A DNA stretch of 64,000 nt from Morinoia aosen (Eukaryota > Arthropoda > Malacostraca > Amphipoda > Talitridae): contig CM059556.1 in NCBI GenBank assembly GCA_030386875.1, forward strand, positions 35,132,964 to 35,196,963, given 5' to 3'. Shown here in pieces: positions 33,095-44,900 of the stretch. Under the pieces are notes generated by a model. The model made no database searches. It saw nothing but the letters and a program-made list of their open reading frames with translations, and had not been told where the DNA came from. A program made the position numbers and the translations under genes. The stretch's first letter is position 1. Each line of letters begins with the position of its first letter.

Positions 33095-34440
33095 TCTTCA
33101 ACTTTCAAGCATCTTGAAAATGAATTCAATTCCGTCAATTCAGTCACTTATTTACAAAATATCAATTGACTCTTGATCTACACATGTACTTTATGGGACC
33201 AAAGGAATGGGTTAATAATTTCCGCATAAATCCTCAATTAGCGTTTCTATACTGGAACGAAATTGGACAATTAAGACTACTTAGCATCTGGAAACCACCT
33301 GAGGTTGCCGATGCCAAGTGCTCTTTCTCAGCAAACTTTGGCCTAATCAAAACAAAAAAAAATCTAGACACCATGGCAGTGGCAGGTACATAAAGGGACG
33401 CAAAAAAAACAAAGTCCTGCCGCTTCCACTCACCTGTTCCTCCCTCCTCTACCCCCGCCTTTAAAATGATGGTCTACTTCATTTAATTAAAACTTCATAA
33501 GATCAAATGTTTGTCAAATGAGATCTTAACACGTTCCATGTGTGTACCCGACGGTAAATTACTCATTCATGTATCTTTATGAATGAATAAAATATCACCT
33601 GTTTCGCGACCTCTTTAACGCTTTCCCCGCGTATTGGGCCATATGTGTACCAATAGGTATATTGCGCATTTACGTACCGGTATAAATGAATGACATTTCT
33701 TCTGTTTCGCGATCCTTTTAACAAATAAATTTCATCACACAAGGTGAAATATATCGTGCAATTGTACTTGTCATGTTTCTTAAGAAGGATAAAAATGTAT
33801 CCGAGCAGTAAAGTTAATTTCCCCATTCTGCAACTTACAACGAACCAAACCAACCGTTTACAAAAGCGAAAACGCGGTGAGCGCGTTAAGTAACCCTCAC
33901 ACCCTGGTCTTGAAAATAAATAACTCAAAATCAGGTATGACTATCCCACGGCAAAGAAAACACTCTAAGTCAAGATAATGTCAAGTTAAGCAACGAGAAT
34001 ACGAAAGACCACTCGAAAATAATATACACTTTTTGTACACATTTTTTTCAATTATTTTGCTAATAATAGATAGTACACAGATAGGTCCATAAAGATTAAT
34101 GCAATTTGTTTAAATTGTTAAAGCTCCTTACGTTTAAATCTCTAACACTCGACGCCTACTTGATCCATGAACTTCCCTTTTGCCTAAATGTGATCCATTT
34201 CAATTCATTCCCAAGGCGCCGCACTCCTATCCAAGAATGAGCAAAGCAAGTCATCAAGCGTCGGCAAAATTGTCAAACCTGACCGGGGCAGGAGAAGCAA
34301 TCCAGCACGGCTGAAGCAGCAACAGCTCCCCGATGTCCAGTGAGAGATAATGATCAGTGGCCGCGTCTGCGCAGCGTCCCGCCGCATCTCTGCGGTAACG
34401 TCAAGAGATGTTCACGTTTGTGTGGGATTTGCTGAAACGA
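33095..34440. other. Intergenic DNA
   Basis: Two diverged copies of an ATGAATGAATAAAATATCACCTG-like motif, each followed by TTTCGCGA, lie near 33580 and 33690. No gene is recognised. Confidence 0.35.
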
Positions 34441-34474
34441 ACTAAAGGAAACTACATAAAATGTGATAGGCTGT

Positions 34475-34558
34475 GTGCTGGGCTGTGTGTGTGTGTGCTG
34501 GGCTGTGTGTGTGTGTGCTGAGCTCTGTGTCTGGATGATGGGCTGTGTGCGCGCTGGG

Positions 34559-34608
<50 letters not shown>

Positions 34609-34850
34609 GGTTGAGTACGTGTGTGCTGGGCTGTGTGGGTGCTGAGCTGTGTGGGTGCTGAGCTGTGTGGGTGCGGAGCTGTGTGGGTGCTGAGCTGTGT
34701 GGGTGCTGAGCTGTGTGGGTGCTGAGCTGTGTGGGTGCTGGGCTGTGTGTGTGTGTGGGTGCTGTGCTGTGTGTGTGTGTGTGTGCGCGCGCGCGGAGCT
34801 GTGTATGTGTGTGTGTGCTCGGGTGTTGGTGTGTGCTGGGCTGTGTGTTG
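34475..34850. repeat. GT microsatellite and 16-bp CTGTGTGGGTGCTGAG repeat
   Basis: (GT)n tracts at 34560-34605 and 34745-34785 flank about seven 16-bp units. Translations of this region are low-complexity artefacts. Confidence 0.9.
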
Positions 34851-35254
34851 CTCTTTTTTAAGTGAACGTTTCATTTCGAAAGAAATCGCTTTCATGTTTT
34901 CAATTGAAATTTTCATCAGGCTGAAATACAAATTATTTTCATTCTACCAAACTATTCTTAACATCTTTAGAAGTAATTTTGAAAATTTATCAAAATTTGA
35001 AAAAGAAAAATTCGAAGATAATGATCCGAAACAAGAAATTGGATTAAGCAGTGAAATTGTTAATTCTTTCTTTATATATTTGTAGTTTTCAGCGTAACTT
35101 TGCATTTACTTCGTATTAGATTGAGAAGATATTTTTCGTATTACTCAACTAAGTCCGTAAAACATAATCTTAGTTTTATCGAAATACTCGAATTTTTCAT
35201 TGAACATGAGAAACTTAGTCCGTCCTATTCTACAGAGACTGATGCCCCTTGAGC

Positions 35255-35416
35255 AGAAAACAGAACTGGAGTGAACCGAAAGAAGTGGTCAGTAATAAAA
35301 TAATCCTGCTCTATTTCAACACAATTATGGCCAACCTATCCTATAACTCGGACCTCACCTACTCCCCTTTGGAACGCTAATTCCCATGCATTCAACAGTT
35401 ACAGCCTTCTGATGGG
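35255..35416 (-). mobile_element. SINE-like family A, diverged partial copy 2
   Basis: The motifs GAACTGGAGTGAACCGAAAG, AACGCTAATTCCCAT and a CAACAGTTACAGCC-like head match family A with many changes. The 3' tail half is missing. Confidence 0.6.
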
Positions 35417-35571
35417 TGGCTGTAAACATCACTAAAATTACTTGATAGCATAAAAAAATCAGTTACATCAAGGTAACCTAGGGTCGGCACCAACAATCTG
35501 ACGTCGGCAAAAGTTAATGGTCGGCAATATTGTCTAAGTCAGGAGAAAAGGGAAAAAATGGCTTGGAGTCA

Positions 35572-36194
35572 GGAGGAACCTGACTAGGAGTCAGGAGGAA
35601 CCTGACTAGGAGTCAGGAGGAACCTGACTAGGAGTCAGGAGGAACCTGACTAGGAGTCAGGAGGAACCTGACTAGGAGTCAGGAGGAACCTGACTAGGAG
35701 TCAGGAGGAACCTGACTAGGAGTCAGGAGGAACCTGACTAGGAGTCAGGAGGAACCTGACTAGGAGTCAGGAGGAACCTGACTAGGAGTCAGGAGGAACC
35801 TGACTAGGAGTCAGGAGGAACCTGACTAGGAGTCAGGAGGAACCTGACTAGGAGTCAGGAGGAACCTGACTAGGAGTCAGGAGGAACCTGACTAGGAGTC
35901 AGGAGGAACCTGACTAGGAATCAGGAGGAACCTGACTAGGAATCAGGAGGAACCTGACTAGGAATCAGGAGGAACCTGACTAGGAGTCAGGAGGAACCTG
36001 ACTAGGAGTCAGGAGGAACCTGACTAGGAGTCAGGAGGAACCTGACTAGGAGTCAGGAGGAACCTGACTAGGAGTCAGGAGGAACCTGACTAGGAGTCAG
36101 GAGGAACCTGACTAGGAGTCAGGAGGAACCTGACTAGGAGTCAGGAGGAACCTGACTAGGAGTCAGGAGGAACCTGACTAGGAGTCAGGAGGAA
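35572..36194. repeat. 22-bp tandem array, about 28 copies
   Basis: The unit core is AGTCAGGAGGAACCTGACT. AGTC is replaced by AATC in three consecutive units near 35920-35965. Each unit is itself partly palindromic (AGTCAGG and CCTGACT). Confidence 0.97.
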
Positions 36195-36661
36195 ATGTAA
36201 AGGCCTCAAAAATATCCATCATCATTTCAGATAAAGGTAATGGGAAAATCACGAGGTTGGCTCGTAAACACGAAGGTCTAAGACCAGTTAACAAGGATTT
36301 TAATGGTTTTACTCACCTAGAAACAGTCTGGGCTTTAACCGTATCTCACCCGTTTGTGTGTTTTCTCAACTACACGTCCGATAGTTTTCAGCAACTGTGA
36401 CTTTACACATTTTTTATCGTCATAAAAAATTTTCAAATTAGACTTCCCCGTTTTCGGCTAACGAAATTTTCATTGATAAATTTGAAAAGATACGATGACA
36501 ATGAAACTTTCCAATGACAATGAATTTGAAACTTCATTGTGCCATAGTTGCTGTTAATGCCTTTATAGGTCCTGAAAGAGCCTGGTTTTAGTGCCAGAAA
36601 TACCTAATTATGAAGCCATTAACTATCTGTTGTTGTTTATCTTCAACACGTTAACTGCGAT

Positions 36662-37065
36662 GGGTTAAACTGAAGTCCAACATTCAATTCAGATTTAAAG
36701 TCAATTGTGGTAATCAACTTTGAAAATAGCAAACATTAACTGGATCGGGCGCTTATTTAACTTTCATAAAGTATTAATTAAAAATGAGTTAGTGACTGCA
36801 GGTTGGTCAGCAGCACGATGAAAATCATGTAAGTGACCACCGGTGTGTCACTTCGCTGGAAATGTGTCAACACGTTGGTCGCGATGTGAGCCGCCAGTGG
36901 TCACAAAGGGAATTGTAAGGACCGACTGGTAGTCACAAATTCGGTTTTCATAAATACTTTATCAAAGCCAAATAAGGGCCCGATACCGTTAATGTTTGCT
37001 TTTTCAAATTTTCCTACCACCATCAAGTTAAAATTCAAGTTGAATGTTGATCTTCAGTTTAACCC
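36662..37065. mobile_element. Palindromic MITE, complete copy
   Basis: The termini GGGTTAAACTGAAG and CTTCAGTTTAACCC bound about 200-base arms that pair with each other through much of their length. There is no coding sequence. Partial relatives lie at 21935, 51573 and 54690. Confidence 0.8.
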
Positions 37066-37069
37066 CTCT

Positions 37070-38690
37070 CGGTCAACTGTCACGTGGCTGTATGTCCGGG
37101 CTCTAGTAATGAGTTATATCTCCATATGGGTATGCTCACGGTACCATCTCGGGAAGACGTAGGTAAGCTGGAATACTCACCAAGTGCAAGTAATCGTGAT
37201 CACATTCTTGTCTACTAACTGTTCCCATTACGATACACAAATAAAAACTCGTTCGGCACCAGCAAACGTGATAAATGGAACACGTTAAATTTCTCCGATT
37301 TTCAATATTTACGAAGGGAAAGAAGCAAAACCATGAAAGAAAGATCGGTAAGTTTATTTCAAAATGAAAATACAAGTAACTTAAGCATTTCAGTTTTCCA
37401 GGTTATTGTTAATGACGACAATTTCCTCAAACACACCACATATACCGGCAAAACCTTGAAGAGCTTTATTAAGTCTTCAACGATATGCAAGAAATGAGAT
37501 TAATGCACAAAATAAAAGCCGTAAAACAGACACCCATTCTGTAGGAAGTCAAATTTAAAACCAAGTCCCACAAAGTTACAAAATTGAAGCTCCACAGCTT
37601 CTCGCCACCAGCGTAGCTGGCTACAGATGCCTGCAAGATTAACGATCTGTCATAGCTGCGCAGACTTTTCAGTTGTCACTATGCCTCCTTCAGGGCAATA
37701 AAATTTTCCATCATAAGTGATCCAGAATTTTACTCGATACGTGAGACGAAGTAAACCGAGCTCGGTTAAAAATGAGACACTTATTCTAGAGTAAAAACCA
37801 AATCAACATCATAATGAAAGAGAAATTTAACCCAAGAAGAAAACAAAGCAACATACTGGGCACCAACTTGCCATATGGAACTCATTTCTTGATCCTCACC
37901 AATAGCGAACATTAACGAAACATTTTTACTGTTTTATACGCCCTACATAAGAGAATACTAAGACGAAACATACAATAATTACGCAAAACGGTTATGGATT
38001 TTGAATGAAAAATGATATAAATTAAAATTACATTGAGTATATACTTTTAGTTGGTACCCACTTAGAACAACCAATGATTAAGTACTATGAAGAGCACGTC
38101 CTGTACATTCAATTAGCTATCAGTGTTAAGGATACACGAGCTGAACATAAAGACCAGATGAAATAAAATGCGATAAAGAATACTTTCTAAATTCTGCCCC
38201 GCATTCCGTCTGGCAACGATCATCTCCCATTAGGAAGTTCTTACAAATCAAAGAAACCATCCAACTACCAAAAATAAAAATAATCTTAAACCTAAAACTA
38301 GGCAACTACTTTCGAAAATCGTTACATGGACTTCTGCAGCCCGTAGTCGAAGCGCATACCTACTACTGCTAATCTAGTCTTACTAATACTACCATCAGAG
38401 AGCAAAATAAACATCCCGTGGACTCAACATCCGACGCAGCGACCATCATCATCGAAGTCCTTCCAAGAACACGGTAGGATTTCAATACTCAATGGTCACT
38501 CGAGACTTCCCTTCTACTGCTCATCTGCGGCAGCGTACCTTATCTACATCACCAGAGGACGTGCACACCAACACGTGTGCTGGTTCTCCTACTCTGCTTC
38601 TCAAGATCGGCGGTCAACAAAATCCGGTGATCGCGCGTTCTTTGTTACCTTAAATGCGGTTGTCAGCATCCAGTTATGGGTGGCTCGTTT
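37070..38690. other. Intergenic DNA downstream of SMG5
   Basis: AT-rich with no recognised gene. A T14 run lies at 38689-38702. A polyadenylation site for SMG5 was not identified. Confidence 0.4.
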
Positions 38691-38715
38691 TTTTTTTTTT
38701 TGAGTTCAAAAGGCA

Positions 38716-38850
38716 TTGGTGCCATTTTCGTCACTCGACATAACGGGGCGCCACCCTAAACGCGAACTGACCATTCCCTTCTCGAAAGTTGAAGCTGGGA
38801 AGCTAAGCAGTGGTTTGGTTAGCCCCACGGCCTGGGGAACTGGCGACACA
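38716..38850 (+). repeat. 5S rRNA-like sequence (pseudogene or 5S-derived SINE head)
   Basis: In order on the plus strand: CCACCCTAAACGCG (5S: CCACCCTGAACGCG), CTCG, GGAAGCTAAGCAG (identical to the 5S A-box region), TGGTTTGGTTAG and CGGCCTGGGGAAC (5S C-box region: CGCCTGGGAATAC). Order and rough spacing match 5S rRNA, but blocks between are changed or deleted, so it is not a functional gene. A poly-A on the opposite strand (38702-38689) lies on its left side. Confidence 0.5.
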
Positions 38851-38851
38851 T

Positions 38852-38922
38852 TCACGTGCGTCCTCGTCGCCCTGGATGAGGCAAGGTCTTTTGCATTTCT
38901 CCTGCAAAGTGCACTTCAGCAC
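38852..38922 (-). CDS. SMG5: SMG5 candidate terminal exon m
   Basis: A strong acceptor (GTTTTTTTTCAG, then GTGCTG) is followed in the required phase by 22 codons and a TGA stop. The short tail only loosely resembles the C-terminal helix of human SMG5. The exon lies directly beside a 5S-rRNA-like repeat (38716-38850), so it could be repeat-derived or a false exon. No polyadenylation signal was clear downstream. Another terminal exon between 39 and 40.6 kb cannot be excluded. Confidence 0.42.
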
Positions 38923-41900
38923 CTGAAAAAAAACAATACTCCTTGAGAGACTTGCCATTTCATATCGTCGATTGGCAAACACTCATCTTTCCAAATGAGC
39001 AGTGGTGGGCAGCGATAAAGCGATGAGCGATAAATCCAAAAACAACTCTATTTTTGCTACTTATGCGCTTGAAAACTTTTATATTTAAAACACCGTATAT
39101 TACTTAATAACTCTTCTCGCTCACTGCCCAGGGACATGAGGGAGCTCAAGCGGGAGATGGCGAGAATGTCCACAGATCCCGAACTCCCGGGAAAGTTCCA
39201 CACCCTTTCCTGAGTCACATCACTGCTGCTGGCCTTCGAGCGGAAAAAGTCCTTCACTGTCCTCTTGCCTGACATCTTGATTCTCACTAATAACTAAATT
39301 CACTATGCTCGAACACTGAAGCGAGCGGGCTACGACACTAATTAATAACGCAATATAAAACGAAAAAACCTAAACAATTTCCTGAAAAGGAAAAGTTAAA
39401 ACACAAAATCACGCGGCGTTCGTACGAACGGGAGGCACGCGCGAGGCGCACCTCAAAACGCCAAAAATATATATAATTAATGTATATTAGTTTTATTTAA
39501 GATAGCAATATACAACAAGAATTAAGTATATATAAGTTATAACACATAAAGAGGCTTTGGATCCCTGATATCACTATGAAATATAGAGCTGAGATCAGAT
39601 ACTTCCAGTTGGAAGCATCAACAATGACAACCAGCGTTGCCAGATTAAAATTTCCATAATAAGCCAAAAAACTAGAATTTTTGAGAAATGTTCGACTGAA
39701 AAAAAGCCTGATTTTGGAAATTCGGCCTAAAAAACACCAATCTGGCAACCCTGGTGACAACAGCAGCGCGGGCCCCATCAGTTTGCCGCGCAACAATGAG
39801 CCTGTACTCTCCCGCAGTACCAGTTTTTCGTCTTCTACTTCATCACTGGATTTACCGCGGGAGAATACGAAAGCGATAAATTTTTCCAGTCATGCGATAA
39901 ACGAACGATAAGCACTAATTTTTCTGTTGCAGCATTATCACTTTATCGCATTATCGCTTCACTTATCGCAATGCCCACGACTGCAAATGAGAAAATGAAA
40001 ACGAGCTTCCATTGAGCAAGCCATGGCAATCAAAATAAATGTAAGCATTTCAATAACTTTCAATGAACTTTCAACAACAACTTTCACACATTAAATTACA
40101 ATAAATTTCTCACATTAAGTTCTAAGAATACCACGCTCAACAAACAAGCAAGGGGGATTCTACTGTGCACCCTCATACGCACGCGATTGATACCAGTCTC
40201 CGTAAGCCGAGAGGTTCCTCTAAGTCAACTGCACAATCACTCCATATGAGACCCCAATACTTTTGAAGTTACATTTAAACACAAGCTAGTTTTCAAGACA
40301 TCTTCAGTGATCGAGCGAGCTTCACGGTAACCTATAGAATGTCAAACAGACTGAAAGAAAGCTGCGCATATTTATCATTTTCTAGTAGAGAATGAAGAAT
40401 AATTACCATTGTAGAGAATAAAGAATAATTAGAATGGTAGAGAATAAAGAATAATCACAATTCTAGAGAATAAAGAAAAATTACAACGGTAGAGAAGAAA
40501 GAACTATTAAAATTGCATAAAATAAAAAACTATTGAAATTGTAGAGAAGAATAAAGAATATTGATAGTTGCTGAGCAAGGAAACCTAGAACAGACAATAG
40601 ATTCCCGCCTGGCATGCAGAAACACAACTCACCAACACTGGACGTGAGGGAGTTGAGCGAGAAAGGCAGCTTGCCGATAGCCTCCCGAGTCTCTCCCGTG
40701 AGCAACATGATGACGGGCTTCCTGTGCTCCAGGTAATTGAGGTCATCCTCGTCACTTCTCTTGGGGGTGCCGGGGCGAGATGTGGCAGCCTCCATACGGT
40801 CGCTGTACATACTGCCCACCGCGCGGGGTTTGGAAGACTCCGGCGCATACTCCAGGCGGGCGAAATAGTGGCAGCATTCCAGGATTTGGAACCAGCGCCT
40901 GCAAAGGGAAAGTTGGGCATCAGTGAAGGGATTTCATAGAATTCTCAGTGGTCGCAGTGACACAGCTGGTAAAAGGATTTTATTTTGCTAGACTTTGCTT
41001 CGCTATATGCCATTGGTGAATCAGTTAGAGAAACGAGAAACCCTTTCTGGTTTCGAGCTTCATCAAGTAAAATTTGAGCACTCGGTATTTAACAATGTGC
41101 AAATGAGCCAGATGATGAGTGCAAAAATTTCAATTGGTAAATGTCAAGTATTTTGGTCAAAAAAGAACACAAAACAAAGCACCAAGTAGTGAGAAAAATT
41201 TTTGTTGCAGGCTATATCCGCCACAAAACCGTATATTACAATAAATTCTGTCTCAGATTAGGTATAAGCAAGAGCATTCAATTAGGCAGTTAATACGTAA
41301 AAAATGATAGAATTTCTTCGAAAAAAAGGAGGGAAAATTGTTAGAACATGGGAGATATTGATATTGACGTTCTATCTAACTTGCCTTAATCCATGGAATT
41401 TTTGTGAGCCTGACAATATTGCACCAGATCTGGTAACACACAAACCCCACTACTTAAAAACAAAACAGCTTTTGTCTGAATTGAGCTGAACACTCATTGG
41501 AATTTAAAACTGAGCAGCTTTTAGTAAATCTAACGAGTAGTCAGAAATAAAAATTTTCAACTTTCACACAAACAGAGTTACAGCGGTTCCCGTTTCAATT
41601 CGCAGAAGGCACACTAAAGCTGTTGAATGAAAAGCCCCCTACGGAGGTAAAAGGCACATTAAAGTCGTTGAATGTGAAGCAGCACATGCAAAATCAGCTC
41701 AACTCTTCATGGAAGGACGTAGGGAAGGACTACTCACAAACTGCATAGATTAGATTAGATTATTAGTTAGTTTAGGCCTCCCTATCCGCAACAAAGGCTA
41801 TCCAAAGAGAGGAAGGAAGAAGGCACCATTTAGTATGGAGTTGAGGAATCGCGGAATCTATGAAGAAAGGGCACAGAAACAGAAAGCTAAGAAAGAATAT

Positions 41901-44900
41901 CATGAAACAAGAAAAAGTTGAAGAAGAAAGTAGTAGGTGCTGAAAACAGGACAGCAGTGAACCGACAAAAGATGGTCCGTAACAAAACAAAAACCTTTCT
42001 ATTTTAACAAAAAGGAAGCCTACCTAACCTTTAGCTCAGGCCTTTACATTGTCCCCCTGGGAGCACTAATTCCCATAGATACAATAGTTGTATCCCCTTG
42101 AGGGGCTCACAAACTGCATAGCCTATCCGCAAAAAACTACAGCTTAAGAACTTTCAGCGAGCGTCTACATATTAGAAAGAAACTGAACCCTTCAGTTACA
42201 TTTGAAAACGCTCAAGTTGAAACACTTAAAAGTGAAAACAAAAAGTTGAAACACCTAAAAGTGAAAACAAAAAGTTAAAACACCTAAAAGTGAAAACAAA
42301 AAGTTAAAACACCTAAAAGTGAAAACGTTAAGTCGAAACATCTGAAAGTGAAAACGTAAAGTCGAAACATCTGAAAGTGAAAACGTAAAGTCGAAACATC
42401 TGAAAGTGAAAACGCAAAGTCGAAACATATGAAAGTTAAAACGCAAACACCTAAAAGCGAAAACGGCAAGTCGAAACCACTAAAAGACAAATTCAGAGCC
42501 CCTCGGTAGAGCACTAAGCCACTAACCAAGGCATTTTGTGCTGCTTGCCAGGGTAGTTGACGCCAGGCACCCTCCTGTGCTCGGCGTTACCCTGCAGTCG
42601 CAGCCGCCCCCCCGGCAGCGTCCGCCGGACCTGGTAATCCAACCACCGGGACGCGTCGCGAGCGGTCCCCATGCGGCGCTTCAGGTCATCCAGGTGCGAC
42701 AACACTGCCAGGAAATGCTATTGATGAGTCTCTCACCTACACTGGGAGTCTAATTCTTACAGAAAACCATATCAATAGTTACATTTGAAAGTTAAATATG
42801 AGTGAGTGGCAAGATCCTAGCGCTTAAGGTCGTCCAGGTGCAACAACACTGCCAGGCAACGCAATTGACTATTTTCTCACCTACACTGGGTGTCTAATAC
42901 TTACAGGAAAATAAATCGTCACATTCGAAAAGTTAAATACTTCAAACTGAACTGTAGGTGCCAAGTTCGTCGATAGAAAGTAAATTTACGTCTCTCTCCC
43001 AGTATTTGGAAGCTTTAATACCATTGTCAAATTGAGAGGATTGAAAAAAATGTTTCGATGACGTACGCATCATCACTTCATCAACAAGAGCAAAAGTCTA
43101 TGCTCATAAGCTAACTATTATCTGCTAAGTAGTAGAGTAACTATTATCTGCCAAGTGTTGTTCAAAGCACGTATACAGCAAAATATCAAGCCAAGCTTTA
43201 TTCTGAAACTTGAAATGAACCACTCTTTAACTCGTATTGTCAGCGCTGTCAAAGGAAAGGTCTCCAGCGTTCTTTAAATTAGATGCATGCGACGGAAACA
43301 AAGAAAAACATTTTAACTAGAACTGAAACAAACAAGCCCTTGCCTACATCAAATTCAACTACTTATTCTGCACCTTCGAGGACACAAACGATCCGTATCT
43401 TTTACAAACATCTATTTCAAATAATCTGCAATGGGAGTTACCTTGGAGAGGCACAACGACGGCATTCTCGAGCTTCAGCAGCGCAGTGAGAGTGGGCCGG
43501 TAGTGCGACAGACATAGTGCGTCGGGGACGATGTAAGCGAACTTCTCCGTGGGAGATGCAGTCCCACACTTGGACAAAGCAGATGTGGACAGCTCGTGTC
43601 GCAGCCAGCGCTCCGTCAGAAGCTGCTGATCTGAGTGTGGAGGCAACAATCAATTTCACTTTTGTCAATGGGCTTGGAAGCTGTAAGTTCGGGTTCAACA
43701 ACTTATGAAAGTCCCTGAGTTGGATTTAAGCTGTGCTGTTGGGTGTTTATAACCTTAACTTGAGCTTAGACTATGTCTACAACGCAAAATGTAACAAAAA
43801 ATAGTAGATCACTTTCAGCAAGCCTGTCATAAAATCTAAACAGAAAAACCGCCATGGCACACCAGTCACACTATAGAAACATATTAGACCTACAACAAAG
43901 ATACCCAATTTAACAACTTAGAACCCTTGCTCGGGTAAACAAATATACGTGATTCAAGATCCATTGGCTTATTTCTGAAATAATCAGTTATCGCATCTTG
44001 GTATATGCTATATACCAAGCCTTTTCCTTTTTTTAGTTGAGGGTGGCTGAGCATCATTTACATGATACTTTACAGGGATTGTACATGATAGGGGTTCCCC
44101 AGGCCCCTAGTCACGCCGGAGCTTTAGGCCTCATTTTTCTCTCGTTTAGTGCTCAGGTAACATTCTTTGAGGACAGTGACCACACTCCAGGCAACGACCC
44201 TGATTTGCCGCATCAGCGTTTTTCACGCCAACTGCCGCGTACAGGGCTCGAACCCGTGCAGGAAGCACAAGACGCAAGCGCTCTGCACATTCGGCTACTG
44301 CAAGGTATATCGCTTCTCAATTGTATCAATTTTAAAAAAAATGCCGTCAGTAACAAAGATGAAAGAAAACTACTACAAAATGGACAGACACTCACCAGCT
44401 AGTCTCTTACGCGTCTTCTCCTCCTCAGATGCTCCAGAAAGGCCGGTAGATGAGCGTTGGCCTTTGCCTCCCTCTACATGATATGCTACAGCACCTCTCT
44501 TCTGGTCATCTGAGACAGGAGACGGAGTTCCACGGTCTACGAGGCTACCATCTCTTGAAAAGTGTCCATTTCTGGAGCCCGCTGAAGCATTCCTATCATC
44601 AGAACTGAGCAGAGGTGAGTTCTGGCAGCTATTGTTCGCACTACTAGCGAAGGTCCTGTTTTTCGATTCATTAGCTCGGTCAAAAGAACCTACAGAACTG
44701 AGAGAACTGACTGACTGAGACGTCCTTCCTTCTCTGGAGGGATACTGGCTGCGCAAGTTGTTAACCGTAAGCTCTGGAGTTCTCCGTCCTGCACGCTCTT
44801 GACGGTAGCTTTTCCCACCAGTCGATACTTTCCAACCGGACGCAGTGGAGTCTGGGTTAATTGCATCACGATCGCGGGTCGTCCGCTGCTCGAACTCATT

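Noticed and set aside
32239-33176. Cys/Ser/Val-rich proteins of about 290 residues
   Set aside because: Generated by the 20-bp array. The same peptide appears in three frames, and flanking sequence adds no domain.
34452-35085. His/Thr-rich and Cys/Val-rich frames
   Set aside because: Translations of GT microsatellite and its 16-bp relative.
35572-36194. CRISPR-like array of palindromic repeats
   Set aside because: Head-to-tail 22-bp units with no spacers; a plain minisatellite.
39057-39287. Alternative terminal exon of SMG5
   Set aside because: The frame begins like a BED-type transposase and lies inside a hAT element with exact target duplication, so it belongs to the transposon.
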